A DNA stretch of 64,000 nt from JALHST01 sp963798435 (GTDB lineage Bacteria > Bacteroidota > Bacteroidia > Flavobacteriales > Flavobacteriaceae), in assembly GCA_963798435.1 (NCBI GenBank), contig CAWCTF010000006.1:310001-374000 (forward strand), written 5' to 3'. How positions within the stretch are numbered: position 1 is the stretch's first letter; each line of letters opens with the position of its first letter. Position numbers and translations under genes: made by a program. Positions 1 through 9,956 of the stretch are shown piece by piece. Under the pieces are notes generated by a model. It was given only the letters and a program-made list of their open reading frames with translations, was not told the origin of the DNA and ran no database searches.

Positions 1-2
1 CA

Positions 3-3000
3 GGTATGACAACGCCTTCTGGAGCGGATACGGGTGATATCTATGTAAATACCAATACGGGCACTATCTACTTTTGGGATGGTAATTCCTGGGAATTGAC
101 TTCTTCCGATGATCAACAATTGCAGGCATTTAGTTTTAATGCAGGAACAAATGTTTTATCATTACGGATTGAAAACGGCAATACAGTTACCGTTAACCTA
201 GCAGCCCTTGCCAATACGGGCACAGATGACCAAACGGCTTCCGAGGTTGTCTACAACAACACGGCCTCTGGCCTTGCGGCCAATAACGTACAGGCGGCGA
301 TCGACGAGATCAACGCCGCGGCCGGCACGGTGGCCCTGGTGGACAACGGGGACGGCACCTACGACTTTACGGACGCGGGCGGGACCACCACCACGATCAG
401 CGACACGTCGATCTCCACGCTGGTCGACAACCTGGACGGCACCTATACCTATACCGACGAGGCGGGCAACCCCTCGACGATCGATACACGGGCGGCGAGC
501 AATCCCTATGACAATACCACTTCGGGCCTTGCGGCCAATAACGTACAGGCGGCGATCGACGAGATCAACGCCGCGGCCGGCACGGTGGCCCTTGTGGACA
601 ACGGGGACGGCACCTACGAATTTACGGACGCGGGCGGGACCACCACTACGATCAGCGACACGTCGATCTCCACGCTGGTCGACAACCTGGACGGCACCTA
701 TACCTATACCGACGAGGCGGGCAACCCCTCGACGATCGATACACGGGCGGCGAGCAATCCCTATGACAATACCACTTCGGGCCTTGCGGCCAATAACGTA
801 CAGGCGGCGATCGACGAGATCAACGCCGCGGCCGGCACGGTGGCCCTTGTGGACAACGGGGACGGCACCTACGAATTTACGGACGCGGGCGGGACCACGA
901 CCACGATCAGCGACACGTCGATCTCCACGCTGGTCGACAACCTGGACGGCACCTATACCTATACCGACGAGGCGGGCAACCCCTCGACGATCGATACACG
1001 GGCGGCGAGCAACCCCTATGACAATACCACTTCGGGCCTTGCGGCCAATAACGTACAGGCGGCGATCGACGAGATCAACGCCGCGGCCGGTACGGTGGCC
1101 CTGGTGGACAACGGGGACGGCACCTACGACTTTACGGACGCGGGCGGGACCACGACCACGATCAGCGACACGTCGATCTCCACGCTGGTCGACAACCTGG
1201 ACGGCACCTATACCTATACCGACGAGGCGGGCAACCCCTCGACGATCGATACACGGGCGGCGAGCAATCCCTATGACAATACCACTTCGGGCCTTGCGGC
1301 CAATAACGTACAGGCGGCGATCGACGAGATCAACGCCGCGGCCGGTACGGTGGCCCTGGTGGACAACGGGGACGGCACCTACGACTTTACGGACGCGGGC
1401 GGGACCACGACCACGATCAGCGACACGTCGATCTCCACGCTGGTCGACAACCTGGACGGCACCTATACCTATACCGACGAGGCGGGCAACCCCTCGACGA
1501 TCGATACACGGGCGGCGAGCAATCCCTATGACAATACCACTTCGGGCCTTGCGGCCAATAACGTACAGGCGGCGATCGACGAGATCAACGCCGCGGCCGG
1601 CACGGTGTCCCTGGTGGACAACGGGGACGGCACCTACGACTTTACGGACGCGGGCGGGACCACGACCACGATCAGCGACACGTCGATCTCCACGCTGGTC
1701 GACAACCTGGACGGCACCTATACCTATACCGACGAGGCGGGCAACCCCTCGACGATCGATACACGGGCGGCGAGCAACCCCTATGACAATACCACTTCGG
1801 GCCTTGCGGCCAATAACGTACAGGCGGCGATCGACGAGATCAACGCCGCGGCCGGTACGGTGGCCCTGGTGGACAACGGGGACGGCACCTACGACTTTAC
1901 GGACGCGGGCGGGACCACCACCACGATCAGCGACACGTCGATCTCCACGCTGGTCGACAACCTGGACGGCACCTATACCTATACCGACGAGGCGGGCAAC
2001 CCCTCGACGATCGATACACGGGCGGCGAGCAACCCCTATGACAATACCACTTCGGGCCTTGCGGCCAATAACGTACAGGCGGCGATCGACGAGATCAACG
2101 CCGCGGCCGGTACGGTGGCCCTGGTGGACAACGGGGACGGCACCTACGACTTTACGGACGCGGGCGGGACCACGACCACGATCAGCGACACGTCGATCTC
2201 CACGCTGGTCGACAACCTGGACGGCACCTATACCTATACCGACGAGGCGGGCAACCCCTCGACGATCGATACACGGGCGGCGAGCAATCCCTATGACAAT
2301 ACCACTTCGGGCCTTGCTGCCAATAACGTACAGGATGCCATTGATGAACTCAATACTGGAAGTACCGATGATCAAAATATCAGTGGCTCCTTACTTTCGG
2401 GCACCGACCTAACAATCGGTATCGAGAATGGTACTTCTGAAACTATCGACCTTTCTTCCTTGGCTGAAACTGTTGTTGCAGGAACTGGGGCTTTAACCGT
2501 TTCAGATGATGGCAATGGCAATTATACCGTAAATTCTACGGATCCGGATGAAGATATAACGAACGAACTTACGTTGATCGGTACGGGCGCACCCGCTATT
2601 ATTCCAAGTAATAGTGGTGTTACCTATGTTGATGATGCTGCGGGACAATTATATGTATATGATGGTGCGGCCTGGCAACAGGTAGGAGGAAGTGCCAGTC
2701 CTGATTTAGATCCAGATCCTGCAAACGAGCTAAACTCTGGTTTTGTAGTAAATGGGGCTAATCTTGAAATTACGGATAATGGTGGGACCTTGGCGGTTCC
2801 TTTGGCTTCAATAGGCACCGATGACCAGACCTTGTCCACAACGGGCGCGGCGGGCAACATCAGCATCGAGGACGGCAATACGGTCAACCTGAACGTAGAC
2901 GATGCGGACGCTGATCCTACCAATGAATACAACACCGCCTTCGCGGTAAACGGGGCCAACCTGGAGATTACCGATAATGGTGGAACACTCGCGGTCCCAG

Positions 3001-6000
3001 TAGCATCCTTAGGTACCGATGACCAGAACATCAGTGGATCGGGGCTTTCGGGCACTGACCTGACGATCGGTATCGAGAACGGCACCTCTGAGACCGTCGA
3101 CCTATCCAGTCTGGTAGGCACCGACGACCAAGCCTTGACCACAACGGGCGCGGCGGGCAACATCAGCATCGAGGACGGAAACACGCTCAACCTGAACGTA
3201 GACGACGCGGATGCCGATCCTACCAACGAATACAACACCGCCTTCGCAGTAAACGGGGCCAACCTGGAGATAACGGACAACGGATCGACCTTGTCGGTAC
3301 CGGTTTCCAGCCTGGGCACGGATGATCAAAACATTGAGAATTTAGGGCTAGCCGGAACGGTTCTTACAGTTGGTATCGAGGATGGCGTCTCTCAGACAGT
3401 AGATTTGTCCACGATAAATACAGACCAGCAAGACCTAAGCAGCGCAGTTGTAACACCGAATGAAAGTGTCGAAATTCAGATAACAAACGGGACGAATACT
3501 ACCATAGATATAAGGGATGCCGATGCAGACCTTACGAACGAACTTACCTTGATTGGAGCAGGTGCTCCTGCAGTTATACCTAGTAATAGTGGTGTCACGT
3601 ATGTTGATAGTGTTGCAGGACAATTGTACATATGGGATGGCACCACCTGGAACGCCGTAGGCGGCAATGCAACGCCCGATTTGGATGGCGATCCTACCAA
3701 CGAGTACAACACCGCCTTCGCGGTGAACGGGGCCAACCTAGAGATAACGGACAACGGATCGACCTTGTCGGTACCTGTTGCCAGTTTGGGCACCGACGAC
3801 CAGAACCTTACCCTAGTGGCGAACACGTTGGGCATCGAGGACGGGAACAGCGTGGACCTAAGTGGCTATTTGGATAACACCGACGACCAGAACATCAGCG
3901 GCTCGGGGCTTTCGGGCACCGACCTGACGATCGGCATCGAGAACGGCAGTTCACAAGTAGTCGACCTATCCAGTCTGGTGGGCACCGACGACCAGGCCTT
4001 GTCCACAACGGGCGCGGCGGGCAACATCACGATCGAGGACGGCAACACGCTCAACCTGAACGTAGACGACGCGGACGCCGATCCTACCAACGAATACAAC
4101 ACCGCCTTCGCGGTGAACGGGGCCAATTTAGAGATAACGGACAACGGATCGACCTTGTCGGTACCTGTTGCCAGTTTGGGCACCGACGACCAGAACCTTT
4201 CCCTAGTGGCGAACACGTTGGGCATCGAGGACGGGAACAGTGTGGACCTAAGTGGCTATTTGGACAATACCGACGACCAGAACATCAGCGGCTCGGGGCT
4301 TTCGGGCACCGACCTGACGATCGGCATCGAGAACGGAACCTCCGAGACCATAGACCTATCCAGTCTGGTGGGCACCGACGACCAGAATTTGACGGGCGCC
4401 ACTTTGAGCGGGGCCAACATCCTTCAGATCGATATCGAGAACGGGGCCTCCACCACGGTCGACCTTTCAAGCCTAGACGACAGCGGCACCGACGACCAGA
4501 ACCTTACCCTAGTGGCGAACACCTTGGGCATCGAGGACGGGAACAGTGTAGACCTATCACCGTATCTAGACAATACCGACGATCAGGCCTTGTCCACAAC
4601 GGGCGCTGCGGGCAACATCACGATCGAGGACGGCAACACCCTCAACCTGAACGTAGACGACGCGGACGCCGTAATCGGCAACGAAGTTACAGATGCCACG
4701 GACGCTACCCTGATCCGTTCAGGTGCGGGAACCGCGGTGAGTCCGTATACCTTGGACGTAGCTCCCGATGGTATCACCAATGCTGAAATCGCGGATCAAG
4801 CGGTACAATTGGAGAATTTGGCCGATGGTACTTCTGACGGACAGGTAATACAGTGGGACGGCACTACGTCATCATGGACCTTGGTGGACCTTGGTTCGGT
4901 AACGGTTACGGAAAACGATGGGGTAATCGGCAACGAGGTAACAAACGCTACGGACGGTACGCTGGTGCGATCCGGCTCGGGCACTACGGTGTCCCCCTTT
5001 ACGCTCGACGTGGCCGCCGATGGTATCACCAATGCAGAAATCGCGGATCAAGCGGTACAGTTGGAGAATATAGCGGATGGTACGTCCCCGGACCAGATCA
5101 TGCAGTGGAATGGAACGAATTGGGTGCTGGTAGATGGAGGTGCGCTGAGTACCGACGACCAGAACCTTTCCCTAGTGGCGAACACCTTGGGCATCGAGGA
5201 CGGGAACAGCGTAGACCTATCACCCTATCTCGACAACACCGACGACCAGAATTTGACGGGGGCCACCTTGAGCGGGGCCAACATCCTTCAGATCGATATC
5301 GAGAACGGGGCCTCCACCACGGTCGACCTTTCAAGCCTAGACGACAGCGGCACAGACGACCAGAACCTTTCCCTAGTGGCGAACACCTTGGGCATCGAGG
5401 ACGGGAACAGCGTGGACCTAAGTGGCTATCTAGACAATACCGACGACCAGAACATCAGCGGCTCGGGGCTTTCGGGCACCGACCTGACGATCGGCATCGA
5501 GAACGGCAGTTCACAAGTAGTCGACCTATCCAGTCTGGTGGGCACCGACGACCAGGCCTTGTCCACAACGGGCGCGGCGGGCAACATCACGATCGAGGAC
5601 GGCAACACGCTCAACCTGAACGTAGACGACGCGGACGCCGATCCTACCAACGAATACAACACCGCCTTCGCGGTGAACGGGGCCAATTTAGAGATAACGG
5701 ACAACGGATCGACCTTGTCGGTACCTGTTGCCAGTTTGGGCACCGACGACCAGAACCTTTCCCTAGTGGCGAACACCTTGGGCATCGAGGACGGGAACAG
5801 TGTGGACCTAAGTGGCTATTTGGACAATACCGACGACCAGAACATCAGCGGCTCGGGGCTTTCGGGCACCGACCTGACGATCGGCATCGAGAACGGAACC
5901 TCCGAGACCATAGACCTATCCAGTCTGGTGGGCACCGACGACCAGAATTTGACGGGCGCCACTTTGAGCGGGGCCAACATCCTTCAGATCGATATCGAGA

Positions 6001-7283
6001 ACGGGGCCTCCACCACGGTCGACCTTTCAAGCCTAGACGACAGCGGTACCGACGACCAGGCCTTGTCCACAACGGGCGCTGCGGGCAACATCACGATCGA
6101 GGACGGCAACACCCTCAACCTGAACGTAGACGACGCGGACGCCGTAATCGGCAACGAAGTTACAGATGCCACGGACGCTACCCTGATCCGTTCAGGTGCG
6201 GGAACCGCGGTGAGTCCGTATACCTTGGACGTAGCTCCCGATGGTATCACCAATGCTGAAATCGCGGATCAAGCGGTACAATTGGAGAATTTGGCCGATG
6301 GTACTTCTGACGGACAGGTAATACAGTGGGACGGCACTACGTCATCATGGACCTTGGTGGACCTTGGTTCGGTAACGGTTACGGAAAACGATGGGGTAAT
6401 CGGCAACGAGGTAACAAACGCTACGGACGGTACGCTGGTGCGATCCGGCTCGGGCACTACGGTGTCCCCCTTTACGCTCGACGTGGCCGCCGATGGTATC
6501 ACCAATGCAGAAATCGCGGATCAAGCGGTACAGTTGGAGAATATAGCGGATGGTACGTCCCCGGACCAGATCATGCAGTGGAATGGAACGAATTGGGTGC
6601 TGGTAGATGGAGGTGCGCTGAGTACCGACGACCAGAACCTTTCCCTAGTGGCGAACACCTTGGGCATCGAGGACGGGAACAGTGTGGACCTATCACCCTA
6701 TTTGGACAATACCGACGACCAGAACATCAGCGGCTCGGGGCTTTCGGGCACCGACCTGACGATCGGCATCGAGAACGGAACCTCCGAGACCATAGACCTA
6801 TCAAGTCTGGTGGGCACCGACGACCAGGCCTTGTCCACAACGGGCGCGGCGGGCAACATCAGCATCGAGGACGGCAACACGCTCAACCTGAACGTAGACG
6901 ACGCGGACGCCGATCCTACCAACGAATACAACACCGCCTTCGCGGTGAACGGGGCCAATTTGGAGATAACGGACAACGGATCGACCTTGTCGGTACCTGT
7001 TGCCAGTTTGGGCACCGACGACCAGAACCTTTCCCTAGTGGCGAACACATTGGGCATCGAGGACGGGAACAGTGTGGACCTGTCTCCCTATCTAGACAAC
7101 ACCGACGACCAGAATTTGACGGGGGCCACCTTGAGCGGGGCCAACATCCTTCAGATCGATATCGAGAACGGGGCCTCCACCACGGTCGACCTTTCAAGCC
7201 TAGACGACAGCGGTACCGACGACCAGAACCTTTCCCTAGTGGCGAACACTTGGGCATCGAGGACGGGAACAGTGTGGACCTAA
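3..7283 (+). CDS. Giant repetitive surface protein, first part (5' end outside window, frame broken near 7249)
   Basis: The frame is open from the first complete codon in the window. The first Met (position 6) is probably internal, because no signal peptide follows it. The layout is: a short head with a WDG-type motif (GTIYFWDGNSW), eight 85-residue units, then modules of 29, 35, 38 and 66 residues that each begin TDDQ. The sequence is rich in Asp, Asn, Thr and Gly and has no cysteine, typical of extracellular beta-rich adhesins. Each 85-residue unit has the motif SGLAANNVQAAIDEI, which resembles short helical motifs of phage tail fibres. The frame ends at 7283 only because one base is missing near 7249; the same protein continues in the next frame to 9925. 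The role as an adhesin or gliding-type surface filament is inferred from composition and from the T9SS genes downstream; no catalytic domain is seen. Confidence 0.8.
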   Translation, partial: GMTTPSGADTGDIYVNTNTGTIYFWDGNSWELTSSDDQQLQAFSFNAGTNVLSLRIENGNTVTVNLAALANTGTDDQTASEVVYNNTASGLAANNVQAAIDEINAAAGTVALVDNGDGTYDFTDAGGTTTTISDTSISTLVDNLDGTYTYTDEAGNPSTIDTRAASNPYDNTTSGLAANNVQAAIDEINAAAGTVALVDNGDGTYEFTDAGGTTTTISDTSISTLVDNLDGTYTYTDEAGNPSTIDTRAASNPYDNTTSGLAANNVQAAIDEINAAAGTVALVDNGDGTYEFTDAGGTTTTISDTSISTLVDNLDGTYTYTDEAGNPSTIDTRAASNPYDNTTSGLAANNVQAAIDEINAAAGTVALVDNGDGTYDFTDAGGTTTTISDTSISTLVDNLDGTYTYTDEAGNPSTIDTRAASNPYDNTTSGLAANNVQAAIDEINAAAGTVALVDNGDGTYDFTDAGGTTTTISDTSISTLVDNLDGTYTYTDEAGNPSTIDTRAASNPYDNTTSGLAANNVQAAIDEINAAAGTVSLVDNGDGTYDFTDAGGTTTTISDTSISTLVDNLDGTYTYTDEAGNPSTIDTRAASNPYDNTTSGLAANNVQAAIDEINAAAGTVALVDNGDGTYDFTDAGGTTTTISDTSISTLVDNLDGTYTYTDEAGNPSTIDTRAASNPYDNTTSGLAANNVQAAIDEINAAAGTVALVDNGDGTYDFTDAGGTTTTISDTSISTLVDNLDGTYTYTDEAGNPSTIDTRAASNPYDNTTSGLAANNVQDAIDELNTGSTDDQNISGSLLSGTDLTIGIENGTSETIDLSSLAETVVAGTGALTVSDDGNGNYTVNSTDPDEDITNELTLIGTGAPAIIPSNSGVTYVDDAAGQLYVYDGAAWQQVGGSASPDLDPDPANELNSGFVVNGANLEITDNGGTLAVPLASIGTDDQTLSTTGAAGNISIEDGNTVNLNVDDADADPTNEYNTAFAVNGANLEITDNGGTLAVPVASLGTDDQNISGSGLSGTDLTIGIENGTSETVDLSSLVGTDDQALTTTGAAGNISIEDGNTLNLNVDDADADPTNEYNTAFAVNGANLEITDNGSTLSVPVSSLGTDDQNIENLGLAGTVLTVGIEDGVSQTVDLSTINTDQQDLSSAVVTPNESVEIQITNGTNTTIDIRDADADLTNELTLIGAGAPAVIPSNSGVTYVDSVAGQLYIWDGTTWNAVGGNATPDLDGDPTNEYNTAFAVNGANLEITDNGSTLSVPVASLGTDDQNLTLVANTLGIEDGNSVDLSGYLDNTDDQNISGSGLSGTDLTIGIENGSSQVVDLSSLVGTDDQALSTTGAAGNITIEDGNTLNLNVDDADADPTNEYNTAFAVNGANLEITDNGSTLSVPVASLGTDDQNLSLVANTLGIEDGNSVDLSGYLDNTDDQNISGSGLSGTDLTIGIENGTSETIDLSSLVGTDDQNLTGATLSGANILQIDIENGASTTVDLSSLDDSGTDDQNLTLVANTLGIEDGNSVDLSPYLDNTDDQALSTTGAAGNITIEDGNTLNLNVDDADAVIGNEVTDATDATLIRSGAGTAVSPYTLDVAPDGITNAEIADQAVQLENLADGTSDGQVIQWDGTTSSWTLVDLGSVTVTENDGVIGNEVTNATDGTLVRSGSGTTVSPFTLDVAADGITNAEIADQAVQLENIADGTSPDQIMQWNGTNWVLVDGGALSTDDQNLSLVANTLGIEDGNSVDLSPYLDNTDDQNLTGATLSGANILQIDIENGASTTVDLSSLDDSGTDDQNLSLVANTLGIEDGNSVDLSGYLDNTDDQNISGSGLSGTDLTIGIENGSSQVVDLSSLVGTDDQALSTTGAAGNITIEDGNTLNLNVDDADADPTNEYNTAFAVNGANLEITDNGSTLSVPVASLGTDDQNLSLVANTLGIEDGNSVDLSGYLDNTDDQNISGSGLSGTDLTIGIENGTSETIDLSSLVGTDDQNLTGATLSGANILQIDIENGASTTVDLSSLDDSGTDDQALSTTGAAGNITIEDGNTLNLNVDDADAVIGNEVTDATDATLIRSGAGTAVSPYTLDVAPDGITNAEIADQAVQLENLADGTSDGQVIQWDGTTSSWTLVDLGSVTVTENDGVIGNEVTNATDGTLVRSGSGTTVSPFTLDVAADGITNAEIADQAVQLENIADGTSPDQIMQWNGTNWVLVDGGALSTDDQNLSLVANTLGIEDGNSVDLSPYLDNTDDQNISGSGLSGTDLTIGIENGTSETIDLSSLVGTDDQALSTTGAAGNISIEDGNTLNLNVDDADADPTNEYNTAFAVNGANLEITDNGSTLSVPVASLGTDDQNLSLVANTLGIEDGNSVDLSPYLDNTDDQNLTGATLSGANILQIDIENGASTTVDLSSLDDSGTDDQNLSLVANTWASRTGTVWT
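271..2310 (+). repeat. Tandem array: 8 copies of a 255-bp unit
   Basis: The sequence GCCTTGCGGCCAATAACGTA recurs at 271, 526, 781, 1036, 1291, 1546, 1801 and 2056, exactly 255 bp apart. A ninth copy starts at 2311 and diverges after about 20 bases. The unit encodes 85 residues. Copies differ at only a few positions (GAC/GAA near the YDF/YEF site, CCACCACG/CCACGACC, one GCC/TCC). Base counts on four 60-base lines give about 64% GC, against about 40% in flanking genes. Confidence 0.97.
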
Positions 7284-9060
7284 GTGGCTATTTGGACAAT
7301 ACCGACGACCAGAACATCAGCGGCTCGGGGCTTTCGGGCACCGACCTGACGATCGGCATCGAGAACGGCAGTTCACAAGTAGTCGACCTATCCAGTCTGG
7401 TGGGCACCGACGACCAGGCCTTGTCCACAACGGGCGCGGCGGGCAACATCACGATCGAGGACGGCAACACGCTCAACCTGAACGTAGACGACGCGGACGC
7501 CGATCCTACCAACGAATACAACACCGCCTTCGCGGTGAACGGGGCCAATTTAGAGATAACGGACAACGGATCGACCTTGTCGGTACCTGTTGCCAGTTTG
7601 GGCACCGACGACCAGAACCTTTCCCTAGTGGCGAACACGTTGGGCATCGAGGACGGGAACAGTGTGGACCTAAGTGGCTATTTGGACAATACCGACGACC
7701 AGAATTTGACGGGGGCCACCTTGAGCGGGGCCAACATCCTTCAGATCGATATCGAGAACGGGGCCTCCACCACGGTCGACCTTTCAAGCCTAGACGACAG
7801 CGGCACCGACGACCAGAACCTTTCCCTAGTGGCGAACACCTTGGGCATCGAGGACGGGAACAGCGTAGACCTGTCGCCCTATCTAGACAATACCGACGAT
7901 CAGAACATCAGCGGCTCGGGGCTTTCGGGCACCGACCTGACGATCGGCATCGAGAACGGCAGTTCACAAGTAGTCGACCTATCCAGTCTGGTGGGCACCG
8001 ACGACCAGGCCTTGTCCACAACGGGCGCGGCGGGCAACATCACGATCGAGGACGGCAACACGCTCAACCTGAACGTAGACGACGCGGACGCCGATCCTAC
8101 CAACGAATACAACACCGCCTTCGCGGTGAACGGGGCCAATTTGGAGATAACGGACAACGGATCGACCTTGTCGGTACCTGTTGCCAGTTTGGGCACCGAC
8201 GACCAGAACCTTTCCCTAGTGGCGAACACGTTGGGCATCGAGGACGGGAACAGTGTGGACCTAAGTGGCTATTTGGACAATACCGACGACCAGAACATCA
8301 GCGGCTCGGGGCTTTCGGGCACCGACCTGACGATCGGCATCGAGAACGGAACCTCCGAGACCATAGACCTATCCAGTCTGGTGGGCACCGATGACCAGAA
8401 TTTGACGGGCGCCACCTTGAGCGGGGCCAATATCCTTCAGATCGATATCGAGAACGGGGCCTCCACCACGGTCGACCTTTCAAGCCTAGACGACAACGGT
8501 ACCGATGACCAGAACCTTTCCCTAGTGGCGAACACCTTGGGCATCGAGGACGGGAACAGTGTGGACCTTAGTGGCTATTTGGACAATACCGACGACCAGA
8601 ACATCAGCGGCTCGGGGCTTTCGGGCACCGACCTGACGATCGGCATCGAGAACGGAACCTCCGAGACCATAGACCTATCCAGTCTGGTAGGCACCGATGA
8701 CCAGAATTTGACGGGCGCCACCTTGAGCGGGGCCAACATCCTTCAGATCGATATCGAGAACGGGGCCTCCACCACGGTCGACCTTTCAAGCCTAGACGAC
8801 AGCGGCACCGACGACCAGAACCTTACCCTAGTGGCGAACACCTTGGGCATCGAGGACGGGAACAGCGTAGACCTATCACCCTATCTAGACAATACCGACG
8901 ACCAGAACATCAGTGGATCGGGGCTTTCGGGCACCGACCTGACAATCGGCATCGAGAATGGCGCCTCCGAGACCATCGATTTATCGAGTTTAGTGGGCAC
9001 TGACGACCAAAATTTAAATTTGGCCGGCAACACCCTTTCCATAGAGGATGGGAATAGCGT
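2362..9060 (+). repeat. Mosaic array of TDDQ modules with a 1,473-bp higher-order duplication
   Basis: Four module types alternate, each starting TDDQ. Type N is 35 residues (NISGSGLSGTDLTIG), type T 38 (NLTGATLSGANILQ), type V 29 (NLSLVANTLGIEDG) and type A 66 (ALSTTGAAGNITIEDG). A longer cassette containing VIGNEVTDATDATLIR and two ADQAVQLEN stretches occurs twice, starting near 4587 and 6060, at an offset of 1,473 bp. The preceding N-A-V-N-T run is offset by 1,560 bp; the 87-bp difference is one extra V module in the first copy. The near-identical nucleotide sequence points to recent duplication or gene conversion. Confidence 0.93.
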
Positions 9061-9925
9061 CAACTTAAGTGGGTATTTAGACAATACCGACGCCCAGACC
9101 ATATCAACTACTGGAGCGGCTGGGAACATCTCTATCTCTGGAGGGAATACAATTAATCTTAATGTAAACGATGCGGATGCAGATCCTACCAACGAAAGAA
9201 ACACGGCCTTCGCAGTGAACGCTGGCAACCTTCAGATTACCGATAGTGGAGGAACATTATCTGTTCCAGTATCAAGTTTGGGTACTGATAGCCAATTACT
9301 TTCCACCAACGGCACTGCAGGTCATATTGCTATTTCAGGGGGTAATTTCACGACCATTAACGTTAATGACGCCGATTCGGTAGTAGGCAACGAATACAAC
9401 ACAGCTTTCGCCGTAGTAGGGTCCAATTTGACCATTACCGATGGTGGGGGACCAAGGTCCGTTGCCTTATCGTCCCTTGGCACTGACGATCAATATGATG
9501 ACGAAGTTCCTTTGCGAACCCCACTTGATGTAGACGATGCCGGAAAATCGGTTGCCCAGGGATATGTTGTTGAAAATAATGTGCAACAGGTGATACAGGC
9601 CATTGCACCCATCACGTCAAAAGCAGCTCGAATTTTCTATCCGCCATCGATTGCCGTTAATGCATCGACCAATGGTACCGGACGTACCTTAAACCTATAC
9701 ACGCAATATACTGCACAATTTGCGACTCCGGCCGTAGCAAGTACAGGAGCTCCAACCGCCATACCGACCTATACCGCGGCCGAACTTTATTATTATGTAA
9801 CCTATTATGATCCGGCCGTATTTGCGAATGTATCTATAAATGCCAGTGGAGTAATGACCTATGATGTTATTGCCCAACCAAGTTCATATAACTCCCTGAT
9901 CAACGTGGTCTTTGTAGTTAAATAA
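7250..9925 (+). CDS. Giant repetitive surface protein, continuation to C-terminus after the frameshift
   Basis: This is the same protein in the shifted frame. It resumes at TTG GGC ATC (7250) inside a 29-residue module and runs on with TDDQ modules to about 9060. The last modules (9000-9480) are more diverged and lower in GC. The final ~150 residues are non-repetitive: a helical stretch ENNVQQVIQAI echoes the N-terminal repeat motif, and a beta-rich, Tyr-rich tail ends in NVVFVVK. Neither a type A nor a type B T9SS sorting domain is recognisable there. An open frame reaching back to 6326 exists, but upstream of 7250 it is an arginine-rich shadow of the real frame. The stop is 31 bp before the next gene, so the two are probably co-transcribed. 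If the frameshift is real, this half has no obvious start and would be dead. Confidence 0.75.
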   Translation: MGIEDGNSVDLSGYLDNTDDQNISGSGLSGTDLTIGIENGSSQVVDLSSLVGTDDQALSTTGAAGNITIEDGNTLNLNVDDADADPTNEYNTAFAVNGANLEITDNGSTLSVPVASLGTDDQNLSLVANTLGIEDGNSVDLSGYLDNTDDQNLTGATLSGANILQIDIENGASTTVDLSSLDDSGTDDQNLSLVANTLGIEDGNSVDLSPYLDNTDDQNISGSGLSGTDLTIGIENGSSQVVDLSSLVGTDDQALSTTGAAGNITIEDGNTLNLNVDDADADPTNEYNTAFAVNGANLEITDNGSTLSVPVASLGTDDQNLSLVANTLGIEDGNSVDLSGYLDNTDDQNISGSGLSGTDLTIGIENGTSETIDLSSLVGTDDQNLTGATLSGANILQIDIENGASTTVDLSSLDDNGTDDQNLSLVANTLGIEDGNSVDLSGYLDNTDDQNISGSGLSGTDLTIGIENGTSETIDLSSLVGTDDQNLTGATLSGANILQIDIENGASTTVDLSSLDDSGTDDQNLTLVANTLGIEDGNSVDLSPYLDNTDDQNISGSGLSGTDLTIGIENGASETIDLSSLVGTDDQNLNLAGNTLSIEDGNSVNLSGYLDNTDAQTISTTGAAGNISISGGNTINLNVNDADADPTNERNTAFAVNAGNLQITDSGGTLSVPVSSLGTDSQLLSTNGTAGHIAISGGNFTTINVNDADSVVGNEYNTAFAVVGSNLTITDGGGPRSVALSSLGTDDQYDDEVPLRTPLDVDDAGKSVAQGYVVENNVQQVIQAIAPITSKAARIFYPPSIAVNASTNGTGRTLNLYTQYTAQFATPAVASTGAPTAIPTYTAAELYYYVTYYDPAVFANVSINASGVMTYDVIAQPSSYNSLINVVFVVK

Positions 9926-9956
9926 TAACGACTGATACGCGAAGTAACCAAACAAT

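Noticed and set aside
271..2310. CRISPR array
   Set aside because: Units are contiguous 255-bp coding repeats without spacers, and no cas genes are present.
198..2375. 725-codon open frame on the minus strand across the tandem array, and a 734-codon one on the + strand (208-2412)
   Set aside because: A GC-rich unit of 255 bp (a multiple of three) without stops in these frames stays open in every copy. The translations are low-complexity Arg/Val or Arg/Thr/Pro repeats with no start context; they are shadows of the real frame.
6326..7249. Upstream part of the open frame that ends at 9925
   Set aside because: Before 7250 this frame reads an arginine-rich out-of-frame version of the modules; only the part after the frameshift is the true protein.
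2624..9228. Many ~119-codon and ~61-93-codon minus-strand frames across the module array
   Set aside because: They recur with the module period and mirror the + strand protein; their similarity to each other only reflects the DNA repeats.
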